8,677 nucleotides of DNA, from contig JABIQF010000007.1 of the NCBI GenBank assembly GCA_018668095.1, forward strand, positions 1 to 8,677, written 5' to 3'. The notes under the pieces are model-generated. The model was given only the letters and a program-made list of their open reading frames with translations. It was not told the DNA's origin and made no database searches. Position 1 is the first letter of the stretch. Each line of letters begins with the position of its first letter. Both the position numbers and the translations under genes were made by a program. Shown here piece after piece: positions 1 to 6,411 of this stretch. This stretch comes from Cellvibrionales bacterium (GTDB lineage Bacteria; Pseudomonadota; Gammaproteobacteria; Pseudomonadales; UBA7434).

Positions 1-40
1 CAGAAAACACTGCGAGATGCACCCGTCGAGGTTAAGCTTC

Positions 41-64
41 GCCGTTAAGCTTACGGCATTTTTT
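41..64 (+). terminator. Terminator-like hairpin with T-run
   Basis: GCCGT (41-45) and ACGGC (53-57) form a 5-bp GC-rich stem around a 7-nt loop (TAAGCTT), followed at once by A and six T. This is a short but plausible rho-independent terminator for a plus-strand gene left of the window. It may instead be the first part of the repeated element that continues to position 96, because both pieces abut directly. Confidence 0.4.
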
Positions 65-65
65 G

Positions 66-96
66 GTTACTTTTTTTGCTGTAGAAAAAAAGTGAC
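66..96. repeat. 12-bp inverted repeat stem-loop, probable dispersed extragenic element
   Basis: The left arm (66-77, GTTAC plus seven T) and right arm (85-96, seven A plus GTGAC) pair over 12 positions with one G-U wobble, around the 7-nt loop GCTGTAG. The pattern of a short GC hairpin, TTTTTTGGTTAC with a T-run, then an A-run with GTGAC is one I recall as common between genes in many gammaproteobacteria. That recollection was not checked by a search. Confidence 0.55.
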
Positions 97-111
97 TGGC
101 TGTCGGGCCAC

Positions 112-141
112 CCCCGACGCCCTTGACTTTAAAACTCAAAC
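112..141. repeat. Direct repeat copy 1 (~30 bp)
   Basis: This copy begins CCCCGACGCCCTTGAC and ends CTCAAAC. It matches the copy at 217-247 with one substitution (T/C) and one extra A in the second copy's A-run. It lies just right of the stem-loop element. It also overlaps a small hairpin, GTCGGG (102-107) with CCCGAC (113-118). Confidence 0.7.
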
Positions 142-216
142 AAACAAAGTAAACAATCAGTATATAAAAACACTTTTAGAAAACGTTTAAAGATCTGGTC
201 TTCGACTGCCTGCCCA

Positions 217-247
217 CCCCGACGCCCTTGACCTTAAAAACTCAAAC
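217..247. repeat. Direct repeat copy 2 (~31 bp)
   Basis: This is the second copy of the repeat at 112-141, offset by 105 bp and carrying one extra A. The matching pair suggests a local duplication or two neighbouring copies of a dispersed element. Unlike copy 1, it has no T/A stem-loop directly in front of it. Confidence 0.7.
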
Positions 248-273
248 CCATAACAACCCCTAACTCTCAAGGC

Positions 274-302
274 AAAAAAAAGCCCAGTTAAAAAACCAGG
301 CT
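274..302 (-). terminator. Rho-independent terminator of fimV
   Basis: Read on the minus strand, AGCCTGGTT and AACTGGGCT pair over 9 bp, including two G-U wobbles, around a TTTT loop. A run of eight T (274-281) follows. It begins about 22 nt after the fimV stop codon. The geometry and position make it the likely end of the fimV transcript. Confidence 0.85.
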
Positions 303-324
303 CTTTATCAATATGGAAAAAATC

Positions 325-2622
325 CTATGAAGCAAATTTCCCCATCATAGAATTCGCTAAATCACGTTGCTCATCACTACCCTCAGACATCACCTCATCA
401 AGAATCTCACGAGCACCCTCCAAATCACCCATATCAATATAAGCCCTTGCCAAATCCAACTTAGTGCCTACCTCATCATTCTCTCGTGCAGGCTCAACCG
501 CCTCAGCAGGCTTACCCTCACTGTCCGCATCATAAGCCAACTGCAAACCAAAATCGGCCTTACCTTCTTCATCTTCAACACTGTCGGCAAGCGCGTCATC
601 ATGCGTATAACTCTCAAGAAGCTCGTCTGTGGGCGATGAAACCGTATCTTCAGGCCACCAATCAGAAATATTCTCAACATCTTTCAACAACGCTTCAGCA
701 GCAACATTGACATTTGGATCTATAGCTAACAATACCTGACAAGCATTACGGAATAAATCAGGACTCTGCTGAGCAACAAATAATTCAAGTCGCTTAAGCT
801 GTAAATCAATTCGCTCAGACTCATCTTCAATCGCGCCATCTAACATTTCTCGCGCTTGCTCATACCGACCATAGGCTAAATAAATATCCGCCTCGGCAAT
901 AACATCACGCTCCGTATCGAAATCTTCACCCGCTTTATCGATCGCTGTCACATTACCATCGAAATCATCATTAAACGCATCAGCCTCTCTTTCGCTAGCT
1001 GCAGTGATGATTGACTCATCAATATCACTGTCGTCTAAATCATGACTATCTAAATCAAGGCTATCTAAATCTACATCACCATTTTCACCAACAGCCACAT
1101 CCACACTTTCTTCTTCAGCCTCATAATCCTCATCGAAGCTCTCATTTTCATCTTCATCGGCAAGCGGCTCTACTCGCTCAAAAACAGTTGCCTCATAGGC
1201 ATCTTCGCGACGTGCAAAAAACCACATGAAAATAGTAATAACCGCAGCAACAAAAGCAATGCTAATACCGACTAACCACTCAACGCTAATTGATAATGCA
1301 TTCGCCATCGCTTCTAAGCGCCCAACCTCAACAGCTGGCGCATTGGTCTTTGGTGTATCTTGCGCCGTATCGAGCGCGCCTGCATTTAAAGACTCGGCAT
1401 TGGGCGCCGCGTCTTCTAAGATGGCTTTTCTCTCTTCAATTGCCACCCGCATCGATGCCAACTCTTGATCCTTTAATGACACCAATTGCTCAAGGTCACC
1501 TAGCTGCGACTCCATAGCCGCTAAGCGCGTATCCATGGTGGTATTTTCAACCGCAGCACGATCAAGGTTTTCTAAACTGATGGCTAGCTCGTTACGCAGT
1601 CGATCAATCTCTACATTACCAGCTTGACCCGATGCATTCTCAGCAACACCATTAGCATCTGAATCATTATTGATTAATACATTAGATGATGACGAATCAC
1701 CCACTGTTGCCAACTGTAAATGACCCTCTGAAGCCTCAGGCGACGAAGCCAAAGTCTGGGTCGACTCGCGCGCATCTAATGTCGGATTTAAATCGGTATT
1801 GATGCCGCTCTGCCAATCTGATTGCTGCTCTGCAATCGATTGCTGTGCTGCTTGCTCGTTGACACGATTAGCCGACATACCTAGAGGTAAACGCAAAACA
1901 GCGCCTTTTTTCAACAGGTTAATATTATTGTTGATAAAGGCATTAGGATTAATATCTTGTAAAGCCAACATCGTTTGATTAATGGAGGCTCCCTCTTCTC
2001 TCACCCGCTTCGCAATACTCCACAAGGTTTCATTAGCACGCACAGTAATCGCTGATTCAGCTTGAGAATCAGCCTTATCGTTCGTTGATCGACTACTTGA
2101 TGATGGCGCGGCAGACGGCGCCTTACTGGCAGGGACAAATGATCTTACAAAGGGCTTAGTTTTTTCTCTATCGGGCGGAACAGAAGCAGCCGCTGGCGAA
2201 ATGATTCGAGCCGGTGCAGCAGAATAATTAGGTAAGTCGAGCAACACGGTGTATTCGCGCAGTAAACGCCCTTTTGGCCAGCGCAGTTCGACAAGAAAAT
2301 TGAGATAGGGCTCTAACACCACATCGGGGGTCTGTAATCGCAAAATAGGCGTGCCGGATTCACCACGCTCAACAGTAAATTCTAAGCTCGATAAAAAATA
2401 ATCTCGATCGACCTCTGCCCTCGCAAAATCGGCTTTAGACGCTAACGATACTAATATCTGTGAGGCATCGAGTCCTTCGGCATTAACCAGTGGTATCTCA
2501 GCATCTAAACGCTCATTAACTGCTGAGGAGACCTTAATATCACCTAGCCCTAATGCGAATAGAACTGAGGAATGCATTAAACCTACCAATGCAATTGCTG
2601 TAGCAAGCTTGCTTTTCATCAT
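325..2622 (-). CDS. fimV: FimV-type polar hub / type IV pilus assembly protein
   Basis: FimV is an inner-membrane protein that binds peptidoglycan. In Pseudomonas it supports type IV pilus assembly, twitching and polar organisation, and it is related to HubP of Vibrio. The 765-residue product has, in order: a signal peptide (1 to ~23, ending VLFA before LGLGDIKV); the conserved N-terminal FimV region (~24-135); a Ser/Ala/Pro-rich linker; a LysM domain (~192-246); a predicted coiled coil (~336-402); one membrane helix (~449-469) ending in FARR; a very acidic cytoplasmic part with DLDS repeats (~516-537); a TPR-like segment (~572-598); and the conserved C-terminal FimV motif (~717-764). It is shorter than the roughly 900-residue Pseudomonas FimV, mainly in the acidic part. 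I chose ATG at 2622 because AGGA lies 6 nt upstream. A longer frame would start at TTG (2640) with no comparable site. The ATG at 2619 is also possible. The neighbour asd matches Pseudomonas gene order. Confidence 0.93.
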   Translation of the reverse strand: MMKSKLATAIALVGLMHSSVLFALGLGDIKVSSAVNERLDAEIPLVNAEGLDASQILVSLASKADFARAEVDRDYFLSSLEFTVERGESGTPILRLQTPDVVLEPYLNFLVELRWPKGRLLREYTVLLDLPNYSAAPARIISPAAASVPPDREKTKPFVRSFVPASKAPSAAPSSSSRSTNDKADSQAESAITVRANETLWSIAKRVREEGASINQTMLALQDINPNAFINNNINLLKKGAVLRLPLGMSANRVNEQAAQQSIAEQQSDWQSGINTDLNPTLDARESTQTLASSPEASEGHLQLATVGDSSSSNVLINNDSDANGVAENASGQAGNVEIDRLRNELAISLENLDRAAVENTTMDTRLAAMESQLGDLEQLVSLKDQELASMRVAIEERKAILEDAAPNAESLNAGALDTAQDTPKTNAPAVEVGRLEAMANALSISVEWLVGISIAFVAAVITIFMWFFARREDAYEATVFERVEPLADEDENESFDEDYEAEEESVDVAVGENGDVDLDSLDLDSHDLDDSDIDESIITAASEREADAFNDDFDGNVTAIDKAGEDFDTERDVIAEADIYLAYGRYEQAREMLDGAIEDESERIDLQLKRLELFVAQQSPDLFRNACQVLLAIDPNVNVAAEALLKDVENISDWWPEDTVSSPTDELLESYTHDDALADSVEDEEGKADFGLQLAYDADSEGKPAEAVEPARENDEVGTKLDLARAYIDMGDLEGAREILDEVMSEGSDEQRDLANSMMGKFAS
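1034..1071 (-). repeat. 15-bp tandem repeat inside fimV
   Basis: TCTAAATC recurs at 1034, 1049 and 1064, an exact 15-bp period. In the protein it gives the Asp/Leu/Ser repeats DLDSL-DLDSH-DLDDS of the acidic cytoplasmic region. Acidic, low-complexity segments of this kind vary in length between FimV proteins, so this is a likely site of slippage-driven length change. Confidence 0.6.
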
Positions 2623-2641
2623 CTGGAATCCTGTTGCCAAA

Positions 2642-2667
2642 TCGAACGTAAGTCGAACAAAATCGAA
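2642..2667. promoter_or_regulatory. Three phased TCGAA motifs upstream of fimV
   Basis: TCGAA occurs at 2642, 2653 and 2663, with start-to-start spacing of 11 and 10 bp, close to one helical turn. The motifs sit 20-45 bp before the fimV start codon, so they could be a protein-binding array in the leader or promoter. That role is inferred from spacing alone. Confidence 0.25.
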
Positions 2668-2873
2668 AGAGTATATTAATTATGAAACCGAAAATCCTTC
2701 ATTGAGACAACAAAAGAAAGGATAGGTTTTGAGCCAATGCTTAAATCATGCAATAGAATACGGCTCATAGTATTTATAGCAAATAGAATCCAATAGCGAA
2801 GCCAGACCATGATGATACGTTAATTGGTTCTCAGAATTTTACAGCTAACTAGAAACAGTCGAGGAAATACGAA

Positions 2874-3002
2874 ATGATGCGGGGAAATGTTAAGCATACT
2901 TCGGTTGACGAAAATGTGAATAATGGCTTCGCCTCCACACCACTAGTAGGAGACACCTGGTATAAACCCTTATTCACATTTCCCGCCAACAGAAATACTT
3001 AA
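2874..3002 (+). CDS. Possible 42-residue small ORF, unknown function
   Basis: The ORF opens with ATG ATG (2874 and 2877) and ends at TAA (3000-3002). A good ribosome binding site, GAGGAA, ends 7 nt before the first ATG. The product starts MMRGNVKHTS and contains a STPLVGDTWYKP segment. It has no obvious signal peptide, membrane helix or cysteine pair, and I do not recognise the family. The 12-bp inverted repeat lies inside the frame, encoding ENVNN on one side and LFTF on the other, so the DNA may be conserved for structure rather than for protein. I see no convincing promoter. It may be a chance ORF, a small gene, or the remnant of a lost gene. Confidence 0.22.
   Translation: MMRGNVKHTSVDENVNNGFASTPLVGDTWYKPLFTFPANRNT
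2912..2981. repeat. 12-bp perfect inverted repeat, 46-nt spacer
   Basis: AAATGTGAATAA (2912-2923) is the exact reverse complement of TTATTCACATTT (2970-2981). After one mismatch, GG and CC extend the stem inward. The spacer includes a CTCC (2933-2936) / GGAG (2949-2952) pair. The folded element would be a ~70-nt hairpin on either strand. It is not followed by a T-run, so it is not a normal terminator. It may be an RNA structure, a small mobile-element relic, or a protein-binding site. Confidence 0.5.
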
Positions 3003-3085
3003 CTTAAGTGTAGACAGGAAATATGAAAAAGAAAGTCGATAATAGAATATTTTTTATTAAACAGGCCAACGCTTAAACATCAAAC

Positions 3086-3128
3086 AAAAAAGGCCGATCA
3101 ACTCACGCTATGCCAGTCAAATCAGCCC
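3086..3128 (-). terminator. Rho-independent terminator of the leuC-leuD-asd unit
   Basis: On the minus strand GGCTGAT and ATCGGCC pair with one G-U wobble. The stem continues inward, after a bulge, through GACT and AGTT. It is followed by six T (3086-3091). It starts 20 nt after the asd stop, so it should end the leu-asd transcript and make fimV a separate transcription unit. Confidence 0.75.
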
Positions 3129-3147
3129 TAATTGGTAGAAAGAAGCC

Positions 3148-4170
3148 CTACAAATGATCTTTTATTAAGCACTCAGCAATTTGAATACTGTTTAATGCCG
3201 CACCTTTTCTAACGTTATCCGACACAATCCACATATCAAGACCGTTAGGGTGTGAAATATCTTCACGGATACGACCGACATAAGTAGGATCGGTACCTGC
3301 ACCCTCACTAACCGGTGTTGGATAACCGCCATCGACATGATCATCAATTACTTCAATACCCGGCGCATTCTCAAGTAACTCGCGCGCTTGCTCAGCACTG
3401 ATTTTTTGCTCAGTTTCAATGTGCACCGCTTCAGAGTGACCAAAGAAAACCGGCACTCGAACACAAGTTGGATTCACTTGGATATTGGCATCAGCAAAGA
3501 TTTTTTGCGTCTCCCAAACCATTTTCATCTCTTCTTTGGTATAGCCATTATCAAGAAACACATCGATATGCGGAAGAACATTAAAAGCAATTTGCTTAGG
3601 ATAAACCTTTGTTTCAGCAGGCTGACCATTAAGTAAGCGTGCTGTCTGACCAGCCAACTCTTCAATCGCATCTTTGCCTGTACCCGAAACTGCTTGATAG
3701 GTTGCAACATTAATTCGCGTAATACCCACTGCATCATAAATGGGCTTTAAAGCAACTAACATCTGAATCGTTGAGCAATTCGGATTCGCAATAATATTGC
3801 GATTGCGGTAATCAGCGATCGCATCAGCATTCACCTCGGGAACAACTAATGGAATATCATCGTCGTAACGAAAGTGCGAAGTGTTATCGATGACAATACA
3901 ACCGGCATCAGCTGCAATAGGCGCATACTCCGCCGACAAGCTGCCACCAGCAGAAAACAAACCAATCTGCGCTTTAGAAAAATCAAAATCAACCAAGTTT
4001 TCAACTTTAACCGACTTGCCTCTAAACTGAATACGCTTACCTGCTGAACGCTCACTCGCCAAAGGATAAAGCGTACCTACAGGGAATTCTCGCTGCTCTA
4101 AAATCTCTATCATTGCCTGACCAACAGCGCCGGTGGCGCCCATCACGACAACATCAAATGTTCTGGACAT
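3148..4170 (-). CDS. asd: Aspartate-semialdehyde dehydrogenase
   Basis: Asd reduces aspartyl phosphate with NADPH to aspartate semialdehyde. This is the branch point to lysine/diaminopimelate, threonine and methionine in the cytoplasm. The 340-residue product has the nucleotide-binding motif GATGAVG (11-17) and the active-site cysteine in NPNCSTIQ (Cys132). It also has the substrate region YQAVSGTGK (Gln159) and the RVPVFFGH segment with Arg238 and His245, so all catalytic residues are present. The NCSTIQ active site and the length place it with the shorter Asd class rather than the ~370-residue E. coli type. Many Pseudomonas carry both types side by side next to fimV, and only this one is seen here. 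I chose ATG at 4170 because GGAG lies 9 nt upstream. A TTG at 4176 would leave only 3 nt. It lies 42 nt after leuD with no terminator between, so it is probably co-transcribed. Confidence 0.95.
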   Translation of the reverse strand: MSRTFDVVVMGATGAVGQAMIEILEQREFPVGTLYPLASERSAGKRIQFRGKSVKVENLVDFDFSKAQIGLFSAGGSLSAEYAPIAADAGCIVIDNTSHFRYDDDIPLVVPEVNADAIADYRNRNIIANPNCSTIQMLVALKPIYDAVGITRINVATYQAVSGTGKDAIEELAGQTARLLNGQPAETKVYPKQIAFNVLPHIDVFLDNGYTKEEMKMVWETQKIFADANIQVNPTCVRVPVFFGHSEAVHIETEQKISAEQARELLENAPGIEVIDDHVDGGYPTPVSEGAGTDPTYVGRIREDISHPNGLDMWIVSDNVRKGAALNSIQIAECLIKDHL

Positions 4171-4212
4171 TCTCAATTACTCCAAATAAAAACAGTATGG
4201 CTACACTAACAA

Positions 4213-4851
4213 CTATACGAACAACCAAGGCGCTACTTTCTTATGCCCTTCTTCAAACGCCGCTATGGCATCTGAGCTTTCTAGTGTTAATGCAATATCA
4301 TCAAGACCATTTAACAAACAATGCTTTCGAAAGCCATCGACTTCAAAATCAATGGTCGTGCCATCAGCCAAAGTGATTTTCTGCGAGTCAAGATCAACCG
4401 CTAATGAATACCCTTCATTGGCTTCAACGTTCGCAAATAGCTGATCGATAATTGCTTCGTCCAACTCAATAGGAAGAATGCCATTTTTAAAACAGTTATT
4501 AAAAAAGATATCCGCAAAGCTTGGCGCGATTAAACAATAAAAACCGTAATCTTCTAATGCCCATGGCGCGTGCTCACGGCTTGAACCACAACCAAAGTTT
4601 TGGCGTGACAATAAAACGCTAGCTTCTTTATAACGCGGCTGATTCAACGAGAAATCGTTATTTAATGGACGCGAAGTGCAATCCATATCAGGCTCGCCTT
4701 TATCAAGGTAGCGCAGCTCGTCAAATAAGTAAGGGCCAAAACCCGAACGCTTAATTGATTTTAAAAATTGCTTAGGAATAATCATATCGGTATCAACGTT
4801 AGCGCGATCAAGCGGCATAACAATACCTTCATGTTGAGTAAATGCTTTCAT
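4213..4851 (-). CDS. leuD: 3-isopropylmalate dehydratase, small subunit
   Basis: LeuD pairs with LeuC to form isopropylmalate isomerase, which converts 2-isopropylmalate to 3-isopropylmalate in leucine synthesis. The 212-residue length is normal for bacterial LeuD. Visible family motifs are DTDMIIPKQFLK (21-32) and NFGCGSSREHAPWAL (85-99). This is the swivelling aconitase-like domain that contributes substrate-binding residues. The ATG at 4851 lies 3 nt after the leuC stop. Its ribosome binding site, GGAGAAGG, is inside the last leuC codons, so translation is probably coupled to keep subunits balanced. In Pseudomonas leuB follows leuD; here asd follows directly. Confidence 0.97.
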   Translation of the reverse strand: MKAFTQHEGIVMPLDRANVDTDMIIPKQFLKSIKRSGFGPYLFDELRYLDKGEPDMDCTSRPLNNDFSLNQPRYKEASVLLSRQNFGCGSSREHAPWALEDYGFYCLIAPSFADIFFNNCFKNGILPIELDEAIIDQLFANVEANEGYSLAVDLDSQKITLADGTTIDFEVDGFRKHCLLNGLDDIALTLESSDAIAAFEEGHKKVAPWLFV

Positions 4852-4854
4852 GTC

Positions 4855-6282
4855 TTAGCCTTCTCCCATTTCACGTACATCAACAAAGCGTCCGGCAATC
4901 GCTGCCGCTGCGGCCATTGCTGGACTAACTAAATGTGAACGACCACCAAAACCTTGGCGCCCCTCGAAGTTACGGTTAGAAGTCGATGCACAGTGCTCGC
5001 CCTCTTCCAATTTATCGGCGTTCATCGCTAAACACATTGAACAACCTGGCTCGCGCCACTCAAAACCAGCATCAGTAAAAATAGTATGCAAGCCTTCGCT
5101 TTCGGCTTGTTTTTGCACTAAGCCAGAACCTGGCACTACCATCGCCAATTTAATTTTGTTCGATACTTGCTGACCTTGCACAACTTCAGCAGCAGCACGT
5201 AAATCTTCGATTCGGCTGTTAGTACAAGACCCAATAAATACTTTATCTAAAGGAATATCTTTAATTAACTGACCGCCGTTTAAACCCATATATTGCAATG
5301 CGCGCTCAATCGATTGACGACGTGTAGGATCAGCTTCATCAGCTGGCACAGGCACACGATCAGTAATAGAGGCAACCATTTCTGGTGAAGAACCCCAAGT
5401 AACTTGTGGCGCAATATCAGCCGCTTGCATAACAACAACATGATCAAATACCGCATCATCATCACTGACTAAATCTAACCATGATTCTGCGGCAAGATCC
5501 CAATCAGCACCCTTAGGTGACATTGGACGTCCTTTACAGTAATCAATAGTTTTTTGATCAACCGCAATCATGCCGGCGCGAGCACCCGCTTCAATCGCCA
5601 TATTACAAACCGTCATACGACCTTCGACTGACAACGCTTTAATCGCATCGCCGCCAAACTCCAACGCATAACCCGTACCACCGGCAGTGCCGATTTCACC
5701 AATAATCGCTAAGACTAAATCTTTTGCTGTAACGCCTAAACGTAATTCGCCATCAATGCGCACTAACATATTTTTCATTTTGCGCTGTAACAAACACTGT
5801 GTCGCCAATACATGCTCAACTTCAGAAGTGCCTATACCGTGTGCCAATGCACCCAAAGCACCGTGAGTTGAAGTATGCGAATCACCACAAACCACTGTCA
5901 TGCCCGGCAAGGTTGCACCCTGCTCAGGACCAACAACATGCACAATACCTTGACGCACATCGTTAATTTTAAATTCGGTAATGCCTAACTCATCACAGTT
6001 ATCATCTAAGGTCTGAATCTGTATTTTAGAAATTTCATCAGCGATGCCTGCAATACCTTCAAGACGCTCAACGGTCGTAGTCGGTACATTATGATCCGGC
6101 GTCGCAATATTGGCTGATGTGCGCCAAGGTTTGCGGCCCGCAATGCGTAAGCCTTCAAAGGCTTGAGGTGATGTAACTTCGTGAATCAAATGGCGATCAA
6201 TATAAATCAAAGCCGTGCCATCATCGCGTTGTTTAACCAAATGCTGGTCCCAAAGCTTATCGTAAAGCGTCTTACCTGCCAT
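4855..6282 (-). CDS. leuC: 3-isopropylmalate dehydratase, large subunit
   Basis: LeuC is the iron-sulfur, aconitase-like catalytic subunit of isopropylmalate isomerase and acts with LeuD. The 475-residue product carries the three 4Fe-4S cysteines: Cys353 in GSCTNSRIEDL, and Cys414 and Cys417 in EPGCSMCLAMN. It also has the VCGDSHTSTHGALGALAHGIGTSE region (from 131) and ends with the usual GRQGFGGRSHLVSPAMAAAAA segment. The start at ATG 6282 gives MAGKTLYDKLW, which fits the usual family N-terminus, with GAGG 8 nt upstream. An alternative TTG at 6309 would add nine residues and has a stronger GAGGAG 5 nt upstream, so the start is not fully settled. It is the first gene of the leuC-leuD-asd unit and diverges from lysR. 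Confidence 0.96.
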   Translation of the reverse strand: MAGKTLYDKLWDQHLVKQRDDGTALIYIDRHLIHEVTSPQAFEGLRIAGRKPWRTSANIATPDHNVPTTTVERLEGIAGIADEISKIQIQTLDDNCDELGITEFKINDVRQGIVHVVGPEQGATLPGMTVVCGDSHTSTHGALGALAHGIGTSEVEHVLATQCLLQRKMKNMLVRIDGELRLGVTAKDLVLAIIGEIGTAGGTGYALEFGGDAIKALSVEGRMTVCNMAIEAGARAGMIAVDQKTIDYCKGRPMSPKGADWDLAAESWLDLVSDDDAVFDHVVVMQAADIAPQVTWGSSPEMVASITDRVPVPADEADPTRRQSIERALQYMGLNGGQLIKDIPLDKVFIGSCTNSRIEDLRAAAEVVQGQQVSNKIKLAMVVPGSGLVQKQAESEGLHTIFTDAGFEWREPGCSMCLAMNADKLEEGEHCASTSNRNFEGRQGFGGRSHLVSPAMAAAAAIAGRFVDVREMGEG

Positions 6283-6361
6283 GTTCATTGCCTCTGTGCT
6301 GTAAACCAAAATAGCTCCTCATTAAAGGAAGGAGTCGATTGTTGTAAGAATAACCCTTGTC

Positions 6362-6393
6362 ATTGATAAATAAAATTCATATTATTTATCAAT
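6362..6393. promoter_or_regulatory. 32-bp near-perfect palindrome, candidate LysR operator and double promoter
   Basis: ATTGATAAATAA (6362-6373) is the exact reverse complement of TTATTTATCAAT (6382-6393), around an 8-nt centre. Because of the symmetry, each strand also carries TTGATA and TATCAA separated by 18 bp. These match -35 (5 of 6) and -10 (4 of 6) hexamers, so the element could act as two overlapping promoters firing in opposite directions. Predicted starts would give a ~40-nt leader for lysR and ~70 nt for leuC. The symmetry is seen; both roles are inferred. Confidence 0.5.
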
Positions 6394-6396
6394 TAG

Positions 6397-6411
6397 ATTC
6401 CTTTAAGGAAT
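6397..6411. promoter_or_regulatory. 15-bp palindrome ATTCCTTTAAGGAAT
   Basis: ATTCCTT and AAGGAAT are perfect inverted arms around a single T. The length fits a LysR-type half-site pair, whose classic form is a 13-15 bp palindrome with a T-N11-A core. It lies 28 bp before lysR and would overlap the inferred lysR start of transcription, which suits autoregulation. A related TTAAAGGAA string lies at 6322-6330 on the leuC side. Confidence 0.4.

Larger units (their letters stand above)
1..270. other. Intergenic repeat-rich stretch without a confident gene
   Basis: No recognised gene lies here. The stretch contains a terminator-like hairpin, a long T/A stem-loop and two copies of a direct repeat, each listed separately. 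A plus-strand reading frame runs from ATG at 17 to TAA at 188-190 (57 residues), with no good ribosome binding site. It is translated straight through the hairpins, giving an FFGYFF...KKVT segment. I have seen this kind of translation recur as spurious small hypothetical proteins over this sort of intergenic element, so I do not call it a gene. The second direct-repeat copy lies in the same frame after the stop. In Pseudomonas truA follows fimV; it does not begin in this window. Confidence 0.6.
2623..3147. other. 525-bp asd-fimV intergenic region
   Basis: This gap holds the asd terminator at its right end and the fimV 5' region at its left end. Between them lie a 12-bp inverted repeat (2912-2923 with 2970-2981), a 13-bp palindrome ACTTAACTTAAGT (2997-3009), and a TGAGCC/GGCTCA pair (2730-2735 and 2762-2767). 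It also carries a possible 42-codon plus-strand ORF. I could not place a clear sigma70 promoter for fimV. A candidate -10 (TATACT) lies about 55 nt before its start codon, with no good -35 at standard spacing. The gap is large for genes that are otherwise tightly packed. Confidence 0.6.

Noticed and set aside
367..1517. Several plus- and minus-strand open frames of 70-90 codons within fimV
   Set aside because: They are shadows of the fimV frame, with odd composition (runs of His, Gln, Pro) and no recognised domains; fimV explains the DNA.
2676..2810. 44-codon minus-strand frame upstream of fimV
   Set aside because: It has no ribosome binding site and no recognisable features.
4171..4212. Lysine riboswitch or other leader RNA before asd
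   Set aside because: Only 42 nt are available and there is no terminator-like structure; asd is read through from leuD.
3388..4376. Open frames of 69-87 codons opposite or out of frame with asd and leuD
   Set aside because: They overlap clearly conserved enzymes in other frames and show no family motifs.
6272..6322. Possible leucine leader peptide (16 codons from ATG at 6322, minus strand)
   Set aside because: It contains only one leucine codon, has no ribosome binding site, and is not followed by an attenuator hairpin with T-run.
5280..6366. Short open frames overlapping leuC and its leader
   Set aside because: The one at 5280-5465 is a low-complexity shadow of leuC; the one at 6181-6366 crosses the leuC start antisense without support.
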